From: Cyanobacteria bacterium SW_9_44_58
GTDB taxonomy: Bacteria; Cyanobacteriota; Cyanobacteriia; Cyanobacteriales; Rubidibacteraceae
Assembly: GCA_003021905.1 (NCBI GenBank)
Contig: PXPI01000012.1
Coordinates: 1-62,735 of the forward strand
Length of the DNA stretch: 62,735 nucleotides
Direction of reading: 5' to 3'
Shown here: positions 34,475 to 44,101 of the stretch, one piece after another
How the letters are laid out: every line of letters starts with the position of its first letter
How positions within the stretch are numbered: position 1 is the stretch's first letter
The notes under the pieces: generated by a model
The model's database searches: none
The model's input: the letters and a program-made list of their open reading frames with translations, nothing else
What the model was told of the DNA's origin: nothing
Translations under genes and position numbers: made by a program

Positions 34475-36724
34475 ATGACTAATCAGCTAAATTCTCGTCA
34501 GCAATTTCGCCTAAATTTTTGGCATGCTTTGGCGAATAATCTGCAACCAAAAGATCTATTTTTAAGTTTAATGGCAGGTGTCATTACTGGCACTATCGGG
34601 GTTATTCGCGCAATTTCCTATGCAACATTAATTTTTTCGGGAAGTTTAGCCTCAGCGTTAGGAGTTGGTGTGGGATTAACAATATTTAGTACTGGAATGG
34701 TTAGTTTTGTTGCTGCAATTTTTAGTGCGCTTCCAGGAATGATTGCAACGCCTCTGGCTGCGCCAACAGCAATTACTGCTATTTTAGCAAGAGAACTTGT
34801 TACTGATTTAAGGACAAGTGTTTCTGCCTCAGAAATTTTAATAACCGTCCTCGCCGCGATCGCGCTTTCTTCTCTTTGTACTGGTGTATTTTTGTTAATA
34901 TTGGGACGTTTTAAGTTAGGAAGCAAGATCCGTTTTATTCCCTATCCTGTTGTGGGCGGTTTTATGGCAGGAACAGGTTGGTTATTGGTTTCAGGTTCGA
35001 TTCAAATTACCACAAATATTAATTTAACATTTACGAATTTATTAATCTTTTTTCAACCGGATCCTTTATGGCATTGGGGGGCTGCTTTATTAGTCGCTTT
35101 AATTTTATTACTGGTATCTGGTCGCTACCAGCATTTCTTAATCATGCCCTGTAGTTTATTAGGACTGATTTTCGGATTTTATGCGGTGTTATGGACAACC
35201 GGAACGTCTCTTTCTACAGCTAGGGAACAAGGCTGGTTATTAGAAAGATTTGCCGCAGGCGGACTCTGGCACCCCCTCACTTTATCCCGACTCGATGCCA
35301 TTCAATGGTCAGCAATTCTTTCTCATTGGGGAATGATTGTTTCCTTGATGTTAGTAAGTTTATTATCGTTAGTTCTGAGTAATAGCGGCATTGAATTGGT
35401 TGTTGGTAGAGATATCAGTCTGAATCGAGAATTAGAAGCCATTGGGGTTTCCAATATTGCTTCCGGTATGGGAAGCGGCATGGTGGGAAATCAAGCCTTG
35501 CCTAGTACTTTGCTGGTTAATAAAATTGGCGCCAATAATCGCTTATCCGGTATTAGTTCCGGCATCTTTTGCTTTGTTGTCTTAATTCTAGGTTCTTCTT
35601 TTATTTCATTATTTCCGAAACCGATTTTAGGCGGATTAATTTTATATTTAGGACTATCTTTATTATGGCAATGGGTGTACAAAGCATGGTTTACCCTCAA
35701 TTTTTCCGATTATTTTATTGTCATTGTTACCTTAGTCGTTATTAATGCCGTAGGCTTTTTAGAAGGAATTGCCGTCGGCTTTATCATGAGTGTTATTTCC
35801 TTTATGTTTAACTATAGCCAACTCAATGTGGTTAAACAAAGCTCTTCCACTGCCACCACAAGAAGCAATATTCATCGCACGCAACCGGAACGGGAAACGT
35901 TAACGAAAAAAGGAGAGCAAGTTTATATCTTAGAATTGCAAGGATATGTCTTTTTTGGTACAGCCGACTATCTATTGCAACAAGTGCGCGATCGCATTGA
36001 CAAAAGGCAAGAATCTCCGATCAATTATATCCTGATTGATTTTCGAGAAGTGGAAGGACTCGATGCCTCTGGAGTACTCAGCTTTATTAAAATCCTTAAA
36101 ATTGCTCGTCAATACAACCTCACCTTAGTTTATAGCAATTTGCTGCCAAAAGTGGAAACGCAACTCCGTCAAGGGGGAGCCATTGATCAACAAGAAAAAA
36201 TATGTTGGATTCTTCCCGATTTAGATCGCAGTTTAGAATATTGCGAAAACGAATTATTAAAAAATTCCTGTTCTCATAAAACGGAAAAAACGTCTTTAAA
36301 AGAGCAATTAATCGATCTATTTTTAACGCCGGAACAAGCAGAAGCATTTATCCAATATTTAACCCCGCAAAAGGTAGATGCAGGAGAAGTTATCTTTGAA
36401 GCAGGGGCAACGCAACAATGTTTATACTTTATTGAATCAGGACAAGTGAGTGTGTTGCTCGACTTGCCGGATGGACAAACCAAGCGCTTGCAAACCCACG
36501 GTCAGGGAACGCTGCTTGGAGAAATGCGATTTTATGGCAAACCCCCTCTTTCCTCTCTAGTCGCTGCTGATTATCCCAGTCAACTTTATCGGCTCGATCG
36601 CGAAACGTTTGAAACCATGAAACAACAAGCACCGTCTCTCGCTTATGCCCTGCAAGAATATATTGTTCGTTTCTTGTGCGATAGCCTGACGCGACGGGAA
36701 GAACAAGTGCGAATCAGTGCCTAA
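34475..36724 (+). CDS. SulP (SLC26)-family anion transporter with STAS and C-terminal cNMP-binding domains
   Basis: 749 residues. Transport domain about 25-450: LMAGVITGTIGVIRAISYAT, GSLASALGVGVGLTIFSTGM, PYPVVGGFMAGTGWLLVSGS. STAS domain about 490-600, with YILIDFREVEGLDASGVLS. The C-terminal cyclic-nucleotide-binding fold (about 640-740) reads GEVIFEAGATQQCLYFIESG and GTLLGEMRFYGKPPLSSLVA. Sulfate, bicarbonate or another anion may be the substrate; BicA-type bicarbonate carriers are SulP members but normally lack the cNMP module. The fusion suggests gating by a nucleotide or another ligand (inference). Single gene. Confidence 0.9.
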   Translation: MTNQLNSRQQFRLNFWHALANNLQPKDLFLSLMAGVITGTIGVIRAISYATLIFSGSLASALGVGVGLTIFSTGMVSFVAAIFSALPGMIATPLAAPTAITAILARELVTDLRTSVSASEILITVLAAIALSSLCTGVFLLILGRFKLGSKIRFIPYPVVGGFMAGTGWLLVSGSIQITTNINLTFTNLLIFFQPDPLWHWGAALLVALILLLVSGRYQHFLIMPCSLLGLIFGFYAVLWTTGTSLSTAREQGWLLERFAAGGLWHPLTLSRLDAIQWSAILSHWGMIVSLMLVSLLSLVLSNSGIELVVGRDISLNRELEAIGVSNIASGMGSGMVGNQALPSTLLVNKIGANNRLSGISSGIFCFVVLILGSSFISLFPKPILGGLILYLGLSLLWQWVYKAWFTLNFSDYFIVIVTLVVINAVGFLEGIAVGFIMSVISFMFNYSQLNVVKQSSSTATTRSNIHRTQPERETLTKKGEQVYILELQGYVFFGTADYLLQQVRDRIDKRQESPINYILIDFREVEGLDASGVLSFIKILKIARQYNLTLVYSNLLPKVETQLRQGGAIDQQEKICWILPDLDRSLEYCENELLKNSCSHKTEKTSLKEQLIDLFLTPEQAEAFIQYLTPQKVDAGEVIFEAGATQQCLYFIESGQVSVLLDLPDGQTKRLQTHGQGTLLGEMRFYGKPPLSSLVAADYPSQLYRLDRETFETMKQQAPSLAYALQEYIVRFLCDSLTRREEQVRISA

Positions 36725-36818
36725 GACTTATTTCTTTGTGATGATACTATAGTCTTGCAATTAAGCTATATTACAGGCAGGGTCATTCGAGTCTCAATCA
36801 CAGCAACAGGCAAGCGTT

Positions 36819-38108
36819 ATGGTTAGCACTGCAGAACAACGGTTGACTTGCAACCGCATCTTTCGTCATCTTACCTTTTATAGCAAAAAACAATTCACCG
36901 GTCGCTTAGATGTGCAAGCCGCCAATGGCCAGTCCTGGCAAATTTATCTCAATCTGGGACAACTGGCTTGGATTGCTGGGGGAATACATCCCCACCGACG
37001 TTTTATTAGACACCTTCAACTGGCTGATTCCACAAATGCTGTTCTGCAAAAGGTTTCTCAATATTCGCTTCCTGCCTCAGACAACCCCGAATGTAGTGAA
37101 TATCATCTACTGGCCAAATTAGCTCAAGAGAAACAATTAAGCCCAGCTCAGGTGACGCAAGTGATTAAACAAGCCTTAATCGAAGGACTGTTTGATGTGG
37201 TACAAGCCACAGAACTGGCCTCTCCTACCCTACAAGAATTTTTTAGCCAGCAATCGGGCCAACAATTAACGACAGTGGCAGATTTGGAAGGAGCCAGCGA
37301 TAGCTTCTATGTTCAAGTTAACGAAAACCATCGTCCTTCGCAACAAGCTCGTTTACCCTATACCTGGATGCAACCGGTAATGGAAGTGCAGCCGGAGGTG
37401 CAAAAATCCTGGGAACGTTGGCTGGGAATGGGGTTGCAAAATTATTCTCCCAATGCTGCGCCTGTTGTCAGATCCCCGGAGCAATTAAAACAACAAACCT
37501 CAGAAAAGGTTTATCAAAACTTAATGAGCTTGATGCAAGGCAAAGAAACCTTGCGGGATTTAGCGGCTCGCTTGAAGCGCGATATTTGGGGGATGACACA
37601 AGTTTTACAACCGCTGATTCATCAGCAAGTGATTGGATTTGTTGATATTCCTGATTTATCTCTATTTTCCGCAAAACAAGGGATGAGTGAACAGAGAAAT
37701 GCTCGTCAAACCAATCGGGCAACGGCGACGAAAAAAGAACTCATTGCCTGTGTCGATGATAGTCCCCAAACCCAAAAAATGATTGAGACGATCGCGCACG
37801 CTTCAGGGTATAATTTTCTAGGCATCTATGAAAGTGTGGAAGCCTTGCCCACTTTAATTGAGAAAAAACCCAAGCTCATCTTTCTAGACTTAGTTATGCC
37901 AGTGGTGAACGGCTATGAATTGTGTCATCAAATTCGCCGTGTGGAGGCTCTAAAAAATGTCCCTGTCGTCATTCTAACGGGGAATATGGTAGATCGGGTG
38001 CGAGCGCGCATGTCAGGAGCAAATGAATGTATTACCAAGCCTGTGGAAGTAAATAAAGTCCAGGCAGTGTTGAATCGTCAATTTGCTAATCCGGCACCGG
38101 CTCAGTAA
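36819..38108 (+). CDS. PatA-type response regulator (PATAN domain + receiver)
   Basis: 429 residues. The N-terminal PATAN domain reads FYSKKQFTGRLDVQAANGQS and LNLGQLAWIAGGIHPHRRF. The middle region (about 120-300) is helical, with MQGKETLRDLAARLKRDIWG. The C-terminal CheY receiver (about 308-425) has the acidic pocket in IACVDDSP, the phospho-acceptor Asp in LIFLDLVMPVVNGYEL, Thr in VVILTGN and Lys in CITKPVE. Proteins of this type (PatA, PixG, PilG) act in pattern formation or phototaxis. No chemotaxis operon adjoins it, so its kinase is unknown. Confidence 0.88.
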   Translation: MVSTAEQRLTCNRIFRHLTFYSKKQFTGRLDVQAANGQSWQIYLNLGQLAWIAGGIHPHRRFIRHLQLADSTNAVLQKVSQYSLPASDNPECSEYHLLAKLAQEKQLSPAQVTQVIKQALIEGLFDVVQATELASPTLQEFFSQQSGQQLTTVADLEGASDSFYVQVNENHRPSQQARLPYTWMQPVMEVQPEVQKSWERWLGMGLQNYSPNAAPVVRSPEQLKQQTSEKVYQNLMSLMQGKETLRDLAARLKRDIWGMTQVLQPLIHQQVIGFVDIPDLSLFSAKQGMSEQRNARQTNRATATKKELIACVDDSPQTQKMIETIAHASGYNFLGIYESVEALPTLIEKKPKLIFLDLVMPVVNGYELCHQIRRVEALKNVPVVILTGNMVDRVRARMSGANECITKPVEVNKVQAVLNRQFANPAPAQ

Positions 38109-38183
38109 GTACAATCCGTGGAATGGAAATTGGACAATTGCTAGCGTGCGGGGTTTCAGTTTGAGTAAGTTTTAGAGAACGGA

Positions 38184-39959
38184 ATGAAGTTACCAGTTCT
38201 TAATCAAATTCGCCAGCGGCAGGATGATCAAAATCAGTTTTCTCCCCCTGTGACGCTGTCATTAATTATTATTGTCGCTTTATCTGTAATTACCTTTTTA
38301 TGGCGATTAGGCAGTATTGGGCTGGTAGATGAAACGGAACCCAAATTCGCTGAAGCCGCCCGTCAGATGCTAGAAACGGGAAACTGGGTTACACCTTACT
38401 TTAACGGCGAAACGCGCTTCGATAAACCTCCTCTCATTTACTGGTTAATGGCCATTGCTTATCAAGTTTTTGGAGTGAATGAATGGGCAGTGCGGCTTCC
38501 CTCAGCTTTGAGCGCGTTGGGGCTTACGATTTTTCTATTTTTTGTGCTGGCACGGTTTGGCGTTTCTCCGTTGGCAACAACATCGCCGGTTAAACAGCGG
38601 CACTGGGCAAGTTTAATTGGGGCAGCGACGCTTGCTTTGACGCCAGAATTTATCATTTGGGCACGCACTGGAGTGTCCGACTTGTTGTTAACGGGATGTA
38701 TGGGCAGTGCTTTATTGTGTTTTTTTATCGGGTATGTGCACTCAGAAACGGTTCCCGAAAAGCCTTTTTTTCGTCTTAATGTTCCTTCGCCCTGGTATAT
38801 TGGGTTTTATATTTTAAACGCCTTAGCTGTGTTAACAAAAGGGCCAGTGGGCGTGGTTTTGCCAGGATTAATTATTATTACTTTTTTACTATATCAGGGG
38901 AATTTGTGGAACGTTTTTAAAGAAATGCGCCTCCTTTCAGGGGCGATTATTTTTCTAATTTTAACCATTCCTTGGTATGTTTTAGTAATTGCAGAAAATG
39001 GTGAATCTTATATTAACTCATTTTTTGGCTATCATAACATTGAACGGTTCACGCAAGTAGTCAATGATCACGGTGCGCCGTGGTATTTTTATTTTTTGAT
39101 AGTATTAATTGGGTTTGCTCCTTTGTCAGTTTATTTACCGGGCGCGATCGCGCAACTACAAGTTTGGCGGAGACGATTTTGGTCTCGTCAACCGCGCCGT
39201 CAACAGTTAGGAATTTTTGCATTTTTTTGGTTTGCTGTTATTTTTGGTTTCTTTACCATTGCTGTTACGAAACTGCCCAGTTATATTATTCTGTTGCTCC
39301 CTGCCAGCGCTATTTTAATCGGCTTATTTTGGAGTTATTACTGCGGAAATTCCGTTAATAAAACTTTAACAATTAATCTCTTAATTAATATTATTTTTGT
39401 CTTAGGGTTAGGAATAACTTTCTACAACAGCCCTAATTTTATCGGTTATGATCCGGCTGCTCCTAATTTATCGGAAATTTATGCAACAGCGAAGCTTCAT
39501 TTGACAGGGGCAAAAATTTGGTTAGCGACAGCGGTGCTGTTAAGTTTTGCTTTCATTAGCAAATCGTACTTGCGTTGGGCATGGGGAATTAATCTACTGG
39601 CAATGTTGCTTACTTTTATTTATGTGTTGCAACCAGCAGTGTCTTTAATGGATCAGGCGCGACAATTGCCATTGCGAGATTTAGCCCAACTGGAAAAAAC
39701 AGTGAGAAAACCTGGGGAAGCGTTAATTATGATTGGGATGGAAAAAACCAGCGTCGTTTTTTATACGCAACATCAAGTGACCTTTTTTGATGAAAAGAAA
39801 AACGCGATCGCGCATTTAAAACAACAACCTCAAGAGGAATCAGTTTTAATTTTAAGTCACCCGCGCAAACTCAATGAAATTATCGAAAAAGTGGAACAAG
39901 TAACGTTTTTAGGTCAAAGCGGAGAATATCAATTAATTCGTATTAAACCAGCTCTTTAA
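38184..39959 (+). CDS. ArnT/PMT-family glycosyltransferase (GT39/GT83-like)
   Basis: 591 residues with about twelve membrane helices. The family start is visible: LGSIGLVDETEPKFAEAARQ (acidic catalytic Asp-Glu) and GNWVTPYFNGETRFDKPPL, as in ArnT-like lipid-linked-sugar transferases. HNIERFTQVVNDHGAPWYFY is a further conserved loop. The likely role is to add sugars from polyprenyl phosphate carriers to outer-membrane glycolipids or proteins. The acceptor is unknown. Short soluble C-terminal domain (about 490-590). Confidence 0.9.
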   Translation: MKLPVLNQIRQRQDDQNQFSPPVTLSLIIIVALSVITFLWRLGSIGLVDETEPKFAEAARQMLETGNWVTPYFNGETRFDKPPLIYWLMAIAYQVFGVNEWAVRLPSALSALGLTIFLFFVLARFGVSPLATTSPVKQRHWASLIGAATLALTPEFIIWARTGVSDLLLTGCMGSALLCFFIGYVHSETVPEKPFFRLNVPSPWYIGFYILNALAVLTKGPVGVVLPGLIIITFLLYQGNLWNVFKEMRLLSGAIIFLILTIPWYVLVIAENGESYINSFFGYHNIERFTQVVNDHGAPWYFYFLIVLIGFAPLSVYLPGAIAQLQVWRRRFWSRQPRRQQLGIFAFFWFAVIFGFFTIAVTKLPSYIILLLPASAILIGLFWSYYCGNSVNKTLTINLLINIIFVLGLGITFYNSPNFIGYDPAAPNLSEIYATAKLHLTGAKIWLATAVLLSFAFISKSYLRWAWGINLLAMLLTFIYVLQPAVSLMDQARQLPLRDLAQLEKTVRKPGEALIMIGMEKTSVVFYTQHQVTFFDEKKNAIAHLKQQPQEESVLILSHPRKLNEIIEKVEQVTFLGQSGEYQLIRIKPAL

Positions 39960-40055
39960 GTTAAAATAAACGCGATCTGCTTTCCATTTCGTTCAGAGTG
40001 ATTATTTTAGTTAAAATCTGAATCAGATAATATTACTGAATTTGGAGAGCCAACA

Positions 40056-40595
40056 ATGGAGACGGCAAAACAATTTCAGACGGTTCTAGAAACGCGAAAA
40101 ACAACTACTGAGGCAGCGCTGAAATTATTTGATGAACTGGATACAGTTGATTTAGACTTTATGATGGGGCAATGGCAAGGAGAAGGGTTACATACCGATC
40201 ATCCAATGGATGGTTTATTAGAAGCTTTTGATTGGTATGGCAAGCAATTTATTGATGCTGATCAAGTTCATCCTTTACTATTTTCAGATCGTCATCAAAA
40301 CGTGTTTAAAGTAACACCCAATCCCACCCTTATGAACTTAGCAATGCCTTTAAATTTTCCGAGAAATCAAGCAACGCAATTGCTATTTCGTTTGACTCAT
40401 CCGCTCATTAAAACAGAACAGTCGAAAGCGCGATTGCGAATGATGGAGTATCGCAATCAAGTCAGTGCTACAATGATTTATGATTATTTACCCATTCATG
40501 ACACGTTTAGAAAAATTGATGAGAATACCGTATTAGGTTTAATGGATTTTAAATCAATCAAACAACCCTTCTTTTTTATTTTGAAAAGAGATTAG
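40056..40595 (+). CDS. DUF4334/GXWXG domain protein
   Basis: 179 residues. The N-terminal motif FMMGQWQGEGLHTDHPMDGL matches the GXWXG pattern, followed by LEAFDWYGKQFIDADQVHPL; the second half has ARLRMMEYRNQVSATMIYDY and PIHDTFRKIDENTVLGLMD, the DUF4334 part. Such proteins have a lipocalin-like look, and their function is not established. No signal peptide. It is an isolated gene with its own SD (GGAG) 10 bases before ATG. Confidence 0.85.
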   Translation: METAKQFQTVLETRKTTTEAALKLFDELDTVDLDFMMGQWQGEGLHTDHPMDGLLEAFDWYGKQFIDADQVHPLLFSDRHQNVFKVTPNPTLMNLAMPLNFPRNQATQLLFRLTHPLIKTEQSKARLRMMEYRNQVSATMIYDYLPIHDTFRKIDENTVLGLMDFKSIKQPFFFILKRD

Positions 40596-40612
40596 ACTCA
40601 CTGGATGTGAAT

Positions 40613-42049
40613 CTAATTGTCTAGCTGGGTTTGTTCTCTCAATTTTTCCGGGAGATCGATAAACACGCGATCGCGACTTTCTAAGCCCTCTAAAATTTGG
40701 GTTTGATTCTCAATGGTTAAGCCCAGGGTTACCGGTTGAAACTCGGGTTTATTGTTTTCATTGACGACCATGACACCGGTTTTGCCATCTTGGGTAACCA
40801 CAGCAACCGTGGGAATCACTAACGTATCTTCCAGTTGGTTGCCGATAAAGGTAACATCGGCATTCATCCCCGATTGCAGCTTATTTTGCCCCGAAACCAA
40901 CGCAATTCTAACCTCAAAAGACGTTACATTTTGCTCCACTACTGCTTCTGGGGCAATTAATTTGATCTGCCCCTTGAACACTTCATTGGGAAAAGCATCG
41001 GCTACAATTTCCACGGGTTGCCCTTTCTTTAATTGCGTGACATCCACTTCCGGCACTTTCGCTAATACTTCCAATCCTTCAGCCAGAGCAATAATGGAAG
41101 TCGAAGTGGCAGCAGCAGTGCTAGAGGCGGATGTTGTTGGGGTAACAAATGCTCCTTCTGTGGCGTATTTTTGCGTTACCCCCCCTGAAAAAGGGGCTTG
41201 GACGGTACTATCTTCATATTGAATTTGTGCTTCTCGAAGTTGGGCTCTGGCAGCCCTAACTGTCGCTTCTAAGCGGTCAATTTCCTCTTGGCGCGTGCCT
41301 CGCTTTAATTGTTGCAAGTTGGCGCGAGCCGACGCCACTTCCGCTTCCAACTGTTCAATTTCAGGACGGTTGGTATTTTTGGCCTGTTGAAGCCGTTGTC
41401 GGGCTTCGGCAAGTGCTGCTTGTGCGTTACGATATTGATTGCGTACTTCGTCAAAGCGGTCTTGCGCGATCGCGCCCTCCGCTAATAACATTTTATTGCG
41501 GTTGAGGCGTTCTTGTGCCAATTCATATTGCGACTGAGCCGATTCCACTTGCGATTCAATTTGGGCAATATTTTCAGGAATGCGCGCTTTTGCTTCTGCC
41601 AATCGGGCTTGGGCTTGGGCTAAATTCGCTTTCGCTTGTTCAATTTGTTCGATGCGCGATCCGGCTTTTGCTTCTGCCAACCGGGCTTGAGCCTCTGCTA
41701 AGTTGCTTTGGGCGCGTTCCAGTTGCGCCTGGAGTTGGTCATTTTCCATTTTGGCTAGCGGTTGCCCTTTCTCCACGCGATCGCCTTGTTCCACATAAAG
41801 TTGTTCTAAACGCCCTGCCGTTTTCGGGCTAATATTCACACTTTGAATCGGTCGTACTGTGCCGCTGGCTTCAATTTCCACCCGCAAATCTTGCCGTTCC
41901 ACAGGAACTGTCAATTCTTGCAAATTATAATCTTGTTTGTCCCGATTCAGAAAATAACTGGTTGTTCCGGCAGTCAAAGCCCCAACAGCAACGACACCGA
42001 CAAGCCATGGCAAAGGCCGTTTAATTTTACCCACCCACGGTAATTTCAT
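40613..42049 (-). CDS. HlyD/MacA-type periplasmic adaptor subunit
   Basis: 478 residues. A single N-terminal membrane anchor (PLPWLVGVVAVGALTAGTTS) is followed by a biotinyl-lipoyl half-motif (ISPKTAGRLEQLYVEQGDRV), a long coiled coil rich in Ala, Gln and Glu (about 105-270), the second lipoyl half (VQAPFSGGVTQKYATEGAFV) and beta-barrel domains. Such adaptors bridge an inner-membrane ABC or RND pump to an outer-membrane TolC channel. No pump gene adjoins it here: both neighbours are unrelated, which makes this an orphan adaptor in the window. Confidence 0.92.
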   Translation of the reverse strand: MKLPWVGKIKRPLPWLVGVVAVGALTAGTTSYFLNRDKQDYNLQELTVPVERQDLRVEIEASGTVRPIQSVNISPKTAGRLEQLYVEQGDRVEKGQPLAKMENDQLQAQLERAQSNLAEAQARLAEAKAGSRIEQIEQAKANLAQAQARLAEAKARIPENIAQIESQVESAQSQYELAQERLNRNKMLLAEGAIAQDRFDEVRNQYRNAQAALAEARQRLQQAKNTNRPEIEQLEAEVASARANLQQLKRGTRQEEIDRLEATVRAARAQLREAQIQYEDSTVQAPFSGGVTQKYATEGAFVTPTTSASSTAAATSTSIIALAEGLEVLAKVPEVDVTQLKKGQPVEIVADAFPNEVFKGQIKLIAPEAVVEQNVTSFEVRIALVSGQNKLQSGMNADVTFIGNQLEDTLVIPTVAVVTQDGKTGVMVVNENNKPEFQPVTLGLTIENQTQILEGLESRDRVFIDLPEKLREQTQLDN

Positions 42050-42208
42050 GTATCAAAATTGATCATCAATAAGATTGATTTTGGACGCAAAAACATTAGC
42101 CTATCTAGCTTATCCTGGAAAATATTTTTAGAAATCTATCTCCTTGGGGAATTTTCTCGGAAAATGTTTGCTAAATTTTCATTGAATGTTCATTTATTAG
42201 GGAAGGTA

Positions 42209-44101
42209 ATGAGAAATCCTCCTTGGCGCGAACGGTTGAGATATGCTTTTGATAATCTCCTCTCAAGAGGATCAATTGCCCTATTAGGGTGGCTGATTCT
42301 CATTGGAGCCGTTGTGGTTTTAAGTGTTTCTTTTATTACTTGGAAAACCGGTTATGGTTCGCAACCGACACTTGCTGATCAGATTTGGTCATTCTTAATT
42401 ACTACCTTAATTTCTTGGGATCCTACAGAAGGATTGCCTTGGCCAACACGCATCAGTATGCTGATTTTAATTCTGTTTAATTTATTTACTGTCAGCATTA
42501 TTATTGGGGTCATTGTTGCCGGAATTGAAGGGCAGCTTTACCAATTGCGCCGGGGACGTTCCCAAGTTTTAGAATCGGATCATATTGTTATTTTAGGCTG
42601 GTCAACGCAAGTATTTCCCATTCTCTCAGAATTATTATTGATTGATGATGATCGCATTCCCGTTACGGTCGTTATTCTGGGGGATAAAGATAAAGTAGAA
42701 ATGGAGGAAGAAGTCCGCACTCGTATTAAGAAAAACCGTCGCATCAAAGTCATTTGCCGCCAAGGAGTTGCCACGGATTTAATTGATTTGAAAATCACCA
42801 ATTTAGACCGGGCAAAATCTATCATTATTCTTCCTCCTGAAGAAAACGATCATCCCGATACCAGTGTTATTAAAACGCTTTTAGCGCTTTCCAACAATCC
42901 GGAACGTCGGTTAGAACCTTATCGCATTGTTACCGAAATTCAAAATCCCAAAAACTTACAAATTGCAGAAACCGTTGGCAAAGATCGCGTCGAATTTGTT
43001 TTAACCGGCGACTTTATTGCTCGCATCATTGCTCAAATTTGTCGGCAACCTGGGTTATCCCGAGTTTATTTAGAACTGCTTTCTTTTGCCGGTAATGAAA
43101 TTTATTTCGATCCGGTAACAACTCTTGCTGGGGCAACATTTTCCGAAAGTATTTTTGCGTATCAAAATGCGTTGGTAATTGGGTATTGTCCCCAAAATGA
43201 TTATCCCTGTTTGAAACCTGCCCCGAATACAGTTCTTAAAAAAGGGGATCAAATGATTGTTATTGCTGATAATTATCGCGATATTAAATTATGGGAAAAT
43301 CGAGAACGTATTCAGTTTTCGGAAGACGCTTTAAGTAATAAAGTTGTCGGTAAAAAACCTGAGAAATTCTTAATTTTAGGATGGAATGAACAAGCGGAAA
43401 CCATTATTCAAAAACTGGATTCTTATGTCTGCTTAGGATCAGTAGCAACCGTCATTGCGGATGAAAATAAACTGGGGGAAGACGATAGCCCAAAATTACA
43501 ACGGCTGCAACATCTGAGTGTGTTATTTCAACAAGGAGATATTACCGATCGCCAACTTTTAAATAGCCTTCCCCTACAAGCCATTGATCATATAATTTTA
43601 TTGGCCTATTCTGATGATTTAGATGCAGAAGAAGCGGATGGCATTACCTTAACCTCTCTCCTTCACTTACGGCAAATTGCCAAAGAAGGAGGCTATCCCT
43701 TTTCCATTACCAGTGAAATGATGGATAGCCGCAATCAACAGTTAGCGACGATCGCGCAGGTGGATGACTTTATTGTCAGCGATCGCCTCACCAGTTTGAT
43801 GATTTCCCAAATTGCAGAAAATCCCCTGTGCAGCGATGTTATCAATGAATTATTGGAACCCAATGGCTGCGAAATTTACTTAAAACCCATTTCCAATTAC
43901 ATCCAACTGCACGAACCCTTATCGTTTTATACCCTAATGAAAGCTGCGCAACAAAAAGGCGAGATTGCCATCGGCTATCGGTGTTCGAGTTTAGTAACCC
44001 AGGAATATCAGGGGTATGGCATTGTGGTTAATCCTGTCAAATCTACTCCCATTCAATTCAGTGAACGCGATCGCTTAATTGTGATTGGAGAAGATTTCTA
44101 A
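42209..44101 (+). CDS. CASTOR/POLLUX-like ion-channel protein
   Basis: 630 residues from the ATG at 42209. TTG 42059 and ATG 42164 are alternatives, but the 42059 start would leave 9 bases to the divergent adaptor gene, and MRNPPWRERLRYAFDNLLSR resembles the N-terminus of homologues. Two membrane helices flank a pore-like loop (about 25-120), then two RCK/TrkA-N-like domains begin DHIVILGWSTQVFPILSELL and EKFLILGWNEQAETIIQKL. Plant homologues are nuclear cation channels; the bacterial role is unsettled, probably K+ or other cation flux. It overlaps the convergent invertase by 4 bases. Confidence 0.85.
   Translation: MRNPPWRERLRYAFDNLLSRGSIALLGWLILIGAVVVLSVSFITWKTGYGSQPTLADQIWSFLITTLISWDPTEGLPWPTRISMLILILFNLFTVSIIIGVIVAGIEGQLYQLRRGRSQVLESDHIVILGWSTQVFPILSELLLIDDDRIPVTVVILGDKDKVEMEEEVRTRIKKNRRIKVICRQGVATDLIDLKITNLDRAKSIIILPPEENDHPDTSVIKTLLALSNNPERRLEPYRIVTEIQNPKNLQIAETVGKDRVEFVLTGDFIARIIAQICRQPGLSRVYLELLSFAGNEIYFDPVTTLAGATFSESIFAYQNALVIGYCPQNDYPCLKPAPNTVLKKGDQMIVIADNYRDIKLWENRERIQFSEDALSNKVVGKKPEKFLILGWNEQAETIIQKLDSYVCLGSVATVIADENKLGEDDSPKLQRLQHLSVLFQQGDITDRQLLNSLPLQAIDHIILLAYSDDLDAEEADGITLTSLLHLRQIAKEGGYPFSITSEMMDSRNQQLATIAQVDDFIVSDRLTSLMISQIAENPLCSDVINELLEPNGCEIYLKPISNYIQLHEPLSFYTLMKAAQQKGEIAIGYRCSSLVTQEYQGYGIVVNPVKSTPIQFSERDRLIVIGEDF

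Noticed and set aside
42059-42208. TTG start giving a 680-residue CASTOR-like protein
   Set aside because: It would leave 9 bases to the divergent adaptor start; the later ATG gives a homologue-like N-terminus.
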